From Verrucomicrobiia bacterium (GTDB lineage Bacteria > Verrucomicrobiota > Verrucomicrobiia > Limisphaerales > Palsa-1400), in the NCBI GenBank assembly GCA_025934545.1, contig JAICXV010000176.1, forward strand, positions 1-5,859: a DNA stretch of 5,859 nt, written 5' to 3'. The notes under the pieces were generated by a model, which was given only the letters and a program-made list of their open reading frames with translations, had not been told where the DNA came from and did no database searches. Made by a program: the position numbers and the translations under genes. The number at the start of each line of letters is the position of its first letter. Position 1 is the first letter of the stretch. Below are positions 1 to 5,859 of this stretch, one piece after another.

Positions 1-299
1 GACGACGAGTGATTGCTGCGCGGGAAATTCAGCACGCGCGTTTCGCGCAAAAGAAATCGATTACCTGCAACGCTCGCATGGGCACGCGCGAATTGAAAGC
101 GAGTTGCGCGCTCGACGAGCACACTAAGGAATTGCTTAAGTTCGCGATGGGGGATTTGAATTTGAGCGCTCGTGCCTACGACCGTGTCTTAAAAGTTGCG
201 CGCACGATTGCCGACCTGGTCGGCAAACCAAACGTCACGAGCGAACATGTTTCCGAAGCAATTCAGTATCGTTCGCTGGATCGCCAATTGTGGACCTGA
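1..299 (+). CDS. comM: ComM/YifB-family Mg-chelatase-like AAA+ ATPase, C-terminal end (partial)
   Basis: The frame is open from the left edge (first full codon at 3) to a TGA at 297-299, giving 98 residues; the GTG at 9 is internal, not a start. The segment matches the C-terminal Mg_chelatase_C-type domain of the YifB/ComM family: NARMGTREL, then a CALDE segment, then the family signature LSARAYDRVLKVARTIADL, and near the end SEHVSEAIQYRSLDRQLW. The AAA+ core with its Walker motifs and the N-terminal Lon-like domain lie outside the window. In species where it has been studied, ComM is a hexameric helicase that helps branch migration when incoming DNA is integrated during natural transformation; in many bacteria the role is untested. 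The protein is cytoplasmic. Its stop codon directly abuts the stop codon of the opposite-strand esterase gene. Family assignment is firm; the transformation role here is inference. Confidence 0.93.
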   Translation, partial: RRVIAAREIQHARFAQKKSITCNARMGTRELKASCALDEHTKELLKFAMGDLNLSARAYDRVLKVARTIADLVGKPNVTSEHVSEAIQYRSLDRQLWT

Positions 300-2195
300 T
301 TACGGTCGGCTGATTCGCAGGCGAACGTAGTGTGCGTTGGCGGTGGAGTCGGGATCCAAAACAGAAACATTCTCGGTTCCGTTGTTGTCAGTTTCCTGAA
401 CCGTCGCGGGCCCTGCCCACGGTTGCGTGCCTTGCTTGCTCGCGATGATGGCCCAAGTCGGATTGTCCGAAAGCGCGGAGGTCTCTTCGACAAACCATGT
501 GATGTCGCTAACGTTCGCACGCGGAAATTGGATCGCAAAATTTCCGTTGGTCCAAACGCCCTGCAATTTTGCAGAGGACGCACGGTTTGTTGGACTCGTT
601 CCCATGGCGTATTCGGTCAAGTTGGCGACACCGTCGCCATCGGCATCGGCTGCGTCAGCGCGCAATGTGGGATCGGCGATTTGAAAACTCCATCGCTCAT
701 AAGCTGAAGTTTGCCGCCAGCCTTTCCAGCCGAAATCAGGAATACCACTCCCGCCGGTGTGACCGACCGTCCATCGAACGCTGTTGGAACCCTGGAGGGT
801 AACAATTGCTACAGCGGAGGTTGCGACTTCGGTGAAAGCTTCGCGCGCTTCGAATCCCAATCGTCCGCTGGTGATGACGCCGGAATTGTAGAGTGGATCG
901 CCGCGGCCGTCGTAGATGGAAACGGTGACGTTGTTCGTTTTACTCGGTGAGACCAACTCGAACGCTGCTGCTTTCACCAAAGCAACGGAACTTTGATTGG
1001 TTGGATCAACAAAAGTGAAAGTGACGTTCGTTCCCGAGTCGGTCCAATCGGCTGGGAAGCCATTGCCGGCGAAATCAAACTGTCCGCACTGAATATCCGA
1101 AGTCGTGTTCGTTCCGGAAAAATCCGCAAAGACAACTCGACCGGCGGCACCACTTGCAAGCAGGCCGACGGGTGGTTGGCCGTTGGTCCCGTTTACGAAT
1201 CCAGTGAACGGGTTCGGTGCAATGAGATTGACACCATCGTTTGTCCCATTGGTGTCTGGCACGTATTGGTCAAAGACCACGGAATTTGCGTCGATGGCAT
1301 TGGTCACGTTAGTGAATCCGACGCTGACGATGGTTGGTCGGCCTAGAAAACAATTCGCGAGGCGCATGCCGATTTCCAGTTTGGCGGATTTTCCAAAGTG
1401 GAGAGCGTCTATCTTGAGTGGAAGATCGTGAGTTGTGACAAATGCGATGGCATTGTTCGACGCAGCTGCTGCCATTTGGTTCGTCGTTGTGATGAGCTGG
1501 ATGCCGACATTTTGACCGCCGCCAATCTCGCCCATGACCGCATACATATTGGTGGCGGTCCCCGGATACGAATTGTTGATGGCCGCCATCAGGTTTGAAT
1601 AGAGCAGGTCGAAACGTTGTCCGGCGATGTGCGACTCCTGAATGGTGTTGCCTTCGCCCTGAATATACATCAGACCCCGAACATTGAACGTCCGGCCAGA
1701 CGTCGCCAACTTGCCGAGCGCAGTCATCACATTGTTACTCACATGTCCCCACATTGCGGCCATTCCGTTATTTGTATCGAAGGTCGCTTTGTCCCATTGA
1801 GTATTACCGCTGCCGCTGTTACTCGCTTTGATAATGACGAAATTGGTCCGGCCCGCGTCATAGAGTGTGCGCGCGAAACCGAATTCAGGTCCCCACCAGG
1901 AAGGGTTGCTGCCGCCATCGCCTTGTTGCATTTGCAATGTTTTGAAAACGTTGCCGGATGAGCCGTAAGAGCTCGGTGGATATGTGACACCGTCCACGCT
2001 GACGTTGTTCCACCAGAAATTCGTCAAAGAATCGGCGGGATGCGTGTCCGGAGTGTAGTCGCCAGTTTCATTGCTGGTCGTGCCGAGTGAGTTGGACTGG
2101 CCGGTGATGATATAAACGTCAACTGGCGTCCCCGCCGTCGCCTGCCATGCGATGAGTAATACGGCCAGGACTTTGACTGAAACGCGGCGAAACAT
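300..2195 (-). CDS. Secreted SGNH-type carbohydrate esterase (sialate O-acetylesterase/CE6-like) with C-terminal calcium-type motif
   Basis: The gene encodes 631 residues from an ATG at 2195 to a TAA at 302-300. Residues 1-21 form a signal peptide: basic MFRR, a hydrophobic stretch VLAVLLIAW, and an A-T-A cleavage site before G22. Residues 25 to about 285 resemble the SASA/CE6 esterase domain. The GQSN block (32-35) carries the expected nucleophile Ser34. A YIQGEGN block (178-184) corresponds to the family HQGE block, and DALHF (263-267) holds the expected catalytic Asp263 and His266. Such enzymes remove O-acetyl groups from sugars such as sialic acid or xylan; the substrate here is unknown. 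Residues of about 286-505 are rich in Thr, Asn, Val and Gly, look beta-stranded, and are unassigned. DADADGDG (515-522) followed by LTEYAMGTSP resembles a thrombospondin-type-3 calcium motif. The tail ending YVRLRISRP looks like a small beta module. No PEP-CTERM helix or LPXTG anchor is visible. A weak AAGG lies 9 bases before the ATG. Confidence 0.8.
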   Translation of the reverse strand: MFRRVSVKVLAVLLIAWQATAGTPVDVYIITGQSNSLGTTSNETGDYTPDTHPADSLTNFWWNNVSVDGVTYPPSSYGSSGNVFKTLQMQQGDGGSNPSWWGPEFGFARTLYDAGRTNFVIIKASNSGSGNTQWDKATFDTNNGMAAMWGHVSNNVMTALGKLATSGRTFNVRGLMYIQGEGNTIQESHIAGQRFDLLYSNLMAAINNSYPGTATNMYAVMGEIGGGQNVGIQLITTTNQMAAAASNNAIAFVTTHDLPLKIDALHFGKSAKLEIGMRLANCFLGRPTIVSVGFTNVTNAIDANSVVFDQYVPDTNGTNDGVNLIAPNPFTGFVNGTNGQPPVGLLASGAAGRVVFADFSGTNTTSDIQCGQFDFAGNGFPADWTDSGTNVTFTFVDPTNQSSVALVKAAAFELVSPSKTNNVTVSIYDGRGDPLYNSGVITSGRLGFEAREAFTEVATSAVAIVTLQGSNSVRWTVGHTGGSGIPDFGWKGWRQTSAYERWSFQIADPTLRADAADADGDGVANLTEYAMGTSPTNRASSAKLQGVWTNGNFAIQFPRANVSDITWFVEETSALSDNPTWAIIASKQGTQPWAGPATVQETDNNGTENVSVLDPDSTANAHYVRLRISRP

Positions 2196-2204
2196 GGATC
2201 AATG

Positions 2205-2208
2205 CCTT
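2205..2208 (-). promoter_or_regulatory. Weak ribosome binding site of the esterase gene
   Basis: On the minus strand AAGG stands 9 bases before the ATG at 2195. It is a partial match to the Shine-Dalgarno core at workable spacing. It supports the chosen start, which also places the signal peptide at the N-terminus, but four bases are weak evidence. Confidence 0.3.
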
Positions 2209-2210
2209 AT

Positions 2211-2239
2211 ATCATACCCCTTTGACATTAAGAATAAAA
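2211..2239 (-). promoter_or_regulatory. Possible sigma70-type promoter for the esterase gene
   Basis: Read on the minus strand, TATGAT (2216-2211) matches five of six bases of the -10 consensus. At 17 bases upstream the sequence is TTTTAT (2239-2234), a poor -35. The implied transcript start is only about 9 bases before the ATG, which would exclude the AAGG at 2208-2205. The promoter and that ribosome binding site therefore cannot both be right as drawn. This is motif matching only. Confidence 0.25.
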
Positions 2240-2251
2240 CGAAAGTATTTA
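2222..2251 (+). promoter_or_regulatory. Possible promoter for the desaturase gene
   Basis: TTGACA at 2222-2227 is a perfect -35 hexamer. After 18 bases comes TATTTA (2246-2251), which matches only the first three positions of the -10 consensus. A transcript from it would begin around 2257-2259, at or beside the ATG at 2257. It lies in the divergent gap between the esterase and the desaturase, only a few bases from the possible minus-strand -10. A perfect -35 with a weak -10 can occur by chance in AT-rich DNA. Confidence 0.3.
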
Positions 2252-2256
2252 TCGAC

Positions 2257-2301
2257 ATGATAGGCAAAATCATCGAACGTTGCGCCGCTGAGAACCGGTA
2301 A
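2257..2301 (+). other. Short 14-codon ORF, or displaced start of the desaturase
   Basis: ATG at 2257 opens a 14-codon frame beginning MIGKIIER and ending at TAA 2299-2301. This is one frame away from the desaturase. If the run of four A at 2266-2269 were three, the ATG would read directly into the open desaturase frame. It may be the true start separated by a one-base indel, a leader ORF, or chance. No good Shine-Dalgarno precedes it (GAAAG at 2241-2245 is 11 bases away). Confidence 0.25.
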
Positions 2302-2332
2302 AGAACTGATATTAGCAACCAAACCATTCACA
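2264..2332 (+). other. Upstream in-frame extension of the desaturase reading frame
   Basis: The desaturase frame is open for 23 codons before the GTG at 2333, back to a TAG at 2261-2263. The extension contains LRTGKELILATKPF running straight into TVESLWRSWW. It looks like genuine protein and, from memory, like the N-terminal lead-in of related bacterial desaturases. It contains no ATG, GTG or TTG; only CTG codons at 2288 and 2306 could serve as rare starts. It is probably coding, but how translation enters it is unclear. Confidence 0.5.
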
Positions 2333-3262
2333 GTGGAATCTCTGTGGCGAAGTTGGTGGTACGTACTTTCCACAGCCTTTCTTTTACTTGCTGCTTTTGC
2401 CGGCACGCTTTGGAATTTTCATTGGCTCGGAAAATTGTTTTGCAGCATTTTCGCGGGACTTCTCATTCTTCGATTGTTTGTGATTTATCACGACCAACAG
2501 CACCGGGCGATTTTGGTTCGGTTTCGAATGGCTGAGATCTTGATGAGAATGTTTGGGGTTCTGGCTTTAAGCCCTGGCAGCATTTGGCGCAGTTCGCACA
2601 ACTATCATCACAATCACAATTCGCGCCTGCGCGGTTCGCATATCGGCTCCTTCCCGATCATGACCAAAGCTCAATACTTAAAGTCGTCGAAAACACAACG
2701 GTTTCAGTATTTGTTTATGCGTCATCCGTTGACCATTTTGTTTGGGTATCCAATTGTGTTTTTGTATGGGATGTGTGTCGGCCCCTTTATCACCAGCCCG
2801 CGAAAACATTACGATAGCGGTATCGCTTTTTTGGTTCATGTATCGATCGCGGTAATTCTTATTCGTTACGTCGGTTGGCCGGCCTGGGTCTTCACGCAGA
2901 TTATTCCTCATTTTGTCGCCAGCGCGATCGGAAGCTATTTGTTTTACGCGCAGCATAACTTCCCGAGTGTGTCATTTAATGATAACGCCGGTTGGACCTA
3001 CGAGAGAGCGGCGCTGGATTCTTCCAGCTACATCAAGACCGGTCCGCTCTGGGCATGGTTTACCGCCAATATCGGATATCACCACATCCATCATTTGAAC
3101 GATCACATTCCGTTCTATCGTCTGCCCGAGGTCTTCGCCAAATTTCCCGAGCTGAGTTCCCCGAAAACAACTTCCTTACACCCCTATGATATCATTCGCT
3201 GTTTGAGATTAAAGGTTTGGGATGTTGAAGCGCAGCGCATGGTTGGGTTGGAAAATTTGTAA
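2333..3262 (+). CDS. Membrane fatty acid desaturase (di-iron, histidine-box type)
   Basis: From the GTG at 2333 the product has 309 residues, ending at TAA 3260-3262. It carries the three histidine boxes of the membrane desaturase family (PF00487 type): HDQQH at 53-57, HNYHH at 89-93, and HHIHH at 250-254 (HxxHH using H250, H253, H254), with a further H208 in AQHNF. These would bind the di-iron centre that inserts a double bond into a lipid acyl chain using O2 and an electron donor. Hydrophobic segments at about 10-30, 34-52, 132-152, 163-181 and 183-204 fit an inner-membrane protein with the boxes on the cytoplasmic face. Regiospecificity cannot be read from the sequence, and a hydroxylase or carotenoid-modifying role is not excluded. 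The GTG lacks a Shine-Dalgarno and is probably not the real start, since the frame upstream is open and protein-like. No redox partner gene lies nearby. Confidence 0.88.
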   Translation: MESLWRSWWYVLSTAFLLLAAFAGTLWNFHWLGKLFCSIFAGLLILRLFVIYHDQQHRAILVRFRMAEILMRMFGVLALSPGSIWRSSHNYHHNHNSRLRGSHIGSFPIMTKAQYLKSSKTQRFQYLFMRHPLTILFGYPIVFLYGMCVGPFITSPRKHYDSGIAFLVHVSIAVILIRYVGWPAWVFTQIIPHFVASAIGSYLFYAQHNFPSVSFNDNAGWTYERAALDSSSYIKTGPLWAWFTANIGYHHIHHLNDHIPFYRLPEVFAKFPELSSPKTTSLHPYDIIRCLRLKVWDVEAQRMVGLENL

Positions 3263-3268
3263 TTCAGA

Positions 3269-3330
3269 ACAGTCGCCACGAGGCCCATCGGTAGATTTCC
3301 AATTCAATTCTTTTCTTTCGTATCGACTGT
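3269..3330 (+). repeat. 7-bp inverted repeat in the desaturase-lipoprotein gap
   Basis: ACAGTCG at 3269-3275 is the exact reverse complement of CGACTGT at 3324-3330, with 48 bases between. The loop is long and no T-run follows, so it is not a convincing terminator. The surrounding 108-base gap (3263-3370) otherwise shows an AT-rich stretch and no strong promoter or Shine-Dalgarno. The repeat may be chance. Confidence 0.2.
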
Positions 3331-3370
3331 CCGATAGTCTGACGTTTCGAAAAAAGTGTTTTCAGTTTCC

Positions 3371-5859
3371 ATGAGGAATATTCAATTCGTTTGCTTTAGT
3401 GCATGCCTTCTTTTGTTGGGCGGTTGCGTCCGACCTGAAGGGAAAAATAAATTTACGGTTGTCAACGCCAACGCGATTTCGGTTCCGGTTAATCAAGTTT
3501 TGACCCCGGCTGGCATTCAGGTCGAGTTGGCCGGCGCGCGACCGCAAGTCATTGCGGTCAGTCCTGATTGCCAACTGCTCGCTACGACTGCACACAACGA
3601 ACTAGTTTTACTGAATCCTCAAACCGGCCAGATTCTTCAGCGCGTTCCCTTGCCGCGTGACGATATTCAGGAAAATAAAAAGGAAGTTGTTTCGCAGGAA
3701 ATCGTTCATCCCGACGCGAATGCGCAGGCCAGTTACAACGGCCTAATCTTTTCGCCTGATGGCAACCACATCTATCTTTCCAACGTTCATGGCGACATTA
3801 AAGTGTTTGCCGTCGAGCAAAGTCACAAAGTTCGTGCGCTTTACTCGATCAAATTGCCGAAGCCGCCACACGCCAGCCGAAACGAAATTCCCGCCGGCCT
3901 GGCGCTTTCGCGCGATGGCACGCGATTATACGTGGCGGGCAATCTTTCCAATCGGTTGCTCGAAATTGACATCGGCACCGGCAAAACGCTTCGCACAATT
4001 GATGTTGGAGCGTTGCCGTACGACGTCGCCATTGTCGGTGACATCGCGTTTGTCAGTAACTGGGGCGGACGGCAGTTTACGCGCGAAGGAAAACCTGGGC
4101 CAGCCGGGCAGGGGACCACCGTTCGCGTCGACCCCATTCGGTTTATTGCCGACGATGGTTCCGTTTCCGTGATCAATTTACAAACCGGCAAACAGGAAAA
4201 GGAAATCGTCACCGGCGCGCGCGCTACTGGTCTTGCTGTAACGTCCGATCAAAAATATCTCGCTGTCGCGGATGTCGGAAGCGATACGGTAAGCGTCATT
4301 GATGTTCGTTCGCTGGAGGTCATTGAAACGATCCCGTTACGTTGGCAGCCGAAGGATTTATTCGGCGCAACTCCAGATGCTCTGGTTTTCGACGACTCTG
4401 GCAAGCGCCTCTACGTTTGCAATGCGACTCAGAACGCAATTGCCGTTGTCGATTTTAGTCCGGGAAAATCGCGACTTGTTGGGCTGATTCCGACCGGCTG
4501 GTTTCCGGGCGCAATCGACTTCGATCAGAAGCACAACAAATTGTGCGTTGCCAACGTCAAAGGCCTGGGTTCGGGAAAAGATTTTGCGCCCGGCAAAAAA
4601 GTTGAACTCAACTCTCATCAATGGCGCGGCACTATCGAAATCATCGATGAGCCGGGCGAGCGCAAGTTGGCGAAATACACGCAGGCTGTTTTAGAAAACT
4701 ACGGCCATGCGGCCATGGAAGCGGCGATGCAACCGCCTCGAGATGGCGTCGCTGCAAAACCAATTCCAGAACGCACCGGCGAACCGTCGGTGTTCAAACA
4801 CGTGCTTTATATCATTAAAGAAAATCGCACCTACGATCAGGTCCTCGGCGACATGAAAGAAGGTAATGGCGACGCGCACCTCTGCATCTTCGGCGAGAAG
4901 ATCACGCCGAACCAACACAAGCTCTCTCGCGAGTTCGTGCTGCTTGATAACACGCGCTGCTCCGGCGCCGTCAGCGCCGACGGCCATCAATGGACCGACA
5001 GCGCCTTTGCGACCGATTACATCGAAAAATCTTTCGCGGGTTTTCCGCGCAGCTATCCCTATTACGGAGACGATGCCATGGCCTATTCGCCGGCGGGGTT
5101 CCTTTGGGACAATGCCCTTGCGCATGGCAAAACATTCCGTGACTACGGCGAATTTACCCGCGACGAGGCCTTCTGGAAAAATCGTAAAAAACACGACAGC
5201 CCAAGTTTTTTTGATTGTTACCACGATTTTGTGAAAGGCACCGGGCTAATCACTGTCAGCAGCAGGGCCACCGTCCCGTCGCTGCAACCTTACCTCTGCA
5301 CCAACACCACCGGCTTTAAGTTGAATGTTCCCGATGTTTGGCGCGCGCGCGTTTTCATCGATGAATTCAAAGAGTTTGAAAAGAACGACAACCTGCCCGA
5401 GTTGATGATTATGCTCCTGCCAAGCGATCATACCTCGGGAACGCGGTCCCATTCTCCGACGCCTTCCGCGAAAGTTGCCGACAATGATTTAGCGTTCGGC
5501 CAAATCGTCGATGCGATCAGCCACAGTAAATATTGGAACGACACATGTATCTTCGGAATCGAAGACGATCCGCAAATGGGCTTTGACCACGTCAGCAGCT
5601 ATCGCACGACCGCATATATCGCGAGCGCTTATACGAAGCGGCACACTGTCGTTCATGCGCCTTATAACCAAACCAGTTTGGTGCGCACCATCGAACTGAT
5701 TCTCGGTTTGCCGCCGATGAATCAATTTGATGCGACCGCGACATCAATGTCCGATTGTTTCGCGGAACAGCCTGACCTGACGCCGTTCAGAGCTGTGCGT
5801 AACAACATTCCATTAGATGAGGCCAATCGCGAACCGCGCGCGATCAACGACAAGCTGCA
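3371..5859 (+). CDS. Lipoprotein with YVTN/YncE-type beta-propeller fused to an alkaline-phosphatase-superfamily phosphoesterase (3' end outside window)
   Basis: One frame runs from ATG 3371 to the right edge without a stop (829 full codons). MRNIQFVCFSACLLLLGGC is a lipoprotein signal with lipobox LGGC (lipidated Cys19), so the protein is probably membrane-anchored and extracytoplasmic. Residues of about 45-430 hold propeller-like repeats: FSPDGNHIYLSN, SRDGTRLYVAGN, KYLAVADVGSDTVSVIDV and GKRLYVCNATQNAIAVVDF. From about residue 475 a phosphoesterase domain (PF04185-like) follows. It contains ENRTYD (484-489), VSADGHQW (534-541), DHTSGT (686-691), ADND (703-706) and EDDPQMGFDHV (731-741). 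By analogy with acid phosphatase AcpA, E484, N485, D732 and D733 would bind metal, and S535 is a candidate nucleophile; this is inference. The substrate is unknown. Judging from remembered relatives, a few dozen C-terminal residues are missing. A GTG at 3356 is an alternative start but spoils the signal peptide. No Shine-Dalgarno is visible. Confidence 0.85.
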   Translation, partial: MRNIQFVCFSACLLLLGGCVRPEGKNKFTVVNANAISVPVNQVLTPAGIQVELAGARPQVIAVSPDCQLLATTAHNELVLLNPQTGQILQRVPLPRDDIQENKKEVVSQEIVHPDANAQASYNGLIFSPDGNHIYLSNVHGDIKVFAVEQSHKVRALYSIKLPKPPHASRNEIPAGLALSRDGTRLYVAGNLSNRLLEIDIGTGKTLRTIDVGALPYDVAIVGDIAFVSNWGGRQFTREGKPGPAGQGTTVRVDPIRFIADDGSVSVINLQTGKQEKEIVTGARATGLAVTSDQKYLAVADVGSDTVSVIDVRSLEVIETIPLRWQPKDLFGATPDALVFDDSGKRLYVCNATQNAIAVVDFSPGKSRLVGLIPTGWFPGAIDFDQKHNKLCVANVKGLGSGKDFAPGKKVELNSHQWRGTIEIIDEPGERKLAKYTQAVLENYGHAAMEAAMQPPRDGVAAKPIPERTGEPSVFKHVLYIIKENRTYDQVLGDMKEGNGDAHLCIFGEKITPNQHKLSREFVLLDNTRCSGAVSADGHQWTDSAFATDYIEKSFAGFPRSYPYYGDDAMAYSPAGFLWDNALAHGKTFRDYGEFTRDEAFWKNRKKHDSPSFFDCYHDFVKGTGLITVSSRATVPSLQPYLCTNTTGFKLNVPDVWRARVFIDEFKEFEKNDNLPELMIMLLPSDHTSGTRSHSPTPSAKVADNDLAFGQIVDAISHSKYWNDTCIFGIEDDPQMGFDHVSSYRTTAYIASAYTKRHTVVHAPYNQTSLVRTIELILGLPPMNQFDATATSMSDCFAEQPDLTPFRAVRNNIPLDEANREPRAINDKL

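Noticed and set aside
314..325. Perfect TTCGC-AG-GCGAA palindrome near the convergent gene end, considered as a terminator
   Set aside because: The stem is only 4-5 bp with almost no loop and no T-run on either strand, and it lies within esterase codons.
330..1961. Several plus-strand open frames of 60-125 codons, including 330-707, 993-1346 and 1617-1961
   Set aside because: All are antisense to the esterase gene, whose signal peptide, catalytic blocks and C-terminal motif show the minus strand to be coding. Their translations are Arg- and Cys-rich without motifs.
2212..2406. 64-codon minus-strand frame spanning the divergent gap
   Set aside because: It overlaps the start of the desaturase on the opposite strand and has no recognisable features. 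The esterase signal peptide starts elsewhere in another frame.
3759..4212. Overlapping open frames of 137 (plus) and 123 (minus) codons
   Set aside because: Both fall inside the propeller part of the lipoprotein gene, which reads through continuously with repeat motifs. Neither resembles a protein family.
4691..5224. 177-codon open frame on the minus strand
   Set aside because: It lies wholly antisense to the phosphoesterase domain, whose frame carries recognisable family motifs. Its translation has no family resemblance, so it is a shadow of codon bias.
5341..5351. Alternating GC run as possible Z-DNA or regulatory signal
   Set aside because: It is only 11 bases and is explained by the codons for W-R-A-R-V in the phosphoesterase domain.
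1..5859. Search for tRNA, rRNA, CRISPR arrays, insertion sequences, attachment sites and defence genes
   Set aside because: The four genes and two short gaps account for nearly all the sequence. No repeated units, transposase motifs or tRNA-like folds were seen by eye.

Overview
The window holds four protein genes and no RNA gene, mobile element or CRISPR array that I can support. It looks like chromosomal DNA of a Gram-negative-type bacterium of the Planctomycetota/Verrucomicrobiota group, most likely Verrucomicrobiota. The main clue is the end of the secreted esterase: a DxDxDG calcium-type motif, then LTEYAMGTSP, then a closing beta module ending YVRLRIS. From memory, this combination is very common in exported verrucomicrobial proteins. 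The lipoprotein signal and the propeller-phosphoesterase gene fit the same kind of organism. The genus cannot be read from the sequence.

Layout: (1) 1-299, plus strand, is the C-terminal end of a ComM/YifB-type Mg-chelatase-like AAA+ ATPase, cut by the left edge. (2) 300-2195, minus strand, is a secreted SGNH-type carbohydrate esterase (sialate O-acetylesterase/CE6-like) of 631 residues. Its stop codon directly abuts the comM stop codon. (3) 2196-2332 is a short divergent intergenic region with weak promoter-like hexamers for both directions. (4) 2333-3262, plus strand, is a membrane di-iron fatty acid desaturase. Its reading frame stays open and protein-like upstream of the only standard in-frame start, so its 5' end is doubtful. 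(5) 3263-3370 is a 108-base gap with only a weak inverted repeat. (6) 3371 to the right edge, plus strand, is one continuous frame of 829 codons without a stop. It encodes a lipoprotein with an N-terminal YVTN/YncE-type beta-propeller and a C-terminal alkaline-phosphatase-superfamily phosphoesterase domain. Because it runs off the window, it is easily missed by tools that require a stop codon.

The genes do not form an obvious pathway. The esterase and the lipoprotein are both exported and probably act on external substrates. The desaturase adjusts membrane lipids. ComM acts in the cytoplasm on DNA during transformation. I see no defence, mobile or biosynthetic system. The points most worth a second look are the 5' end of the desaturase, the active site and substrate of the propeller-phosphoesterase, the unassigned central part of the esterase, and the zero-gap convergent gene end.
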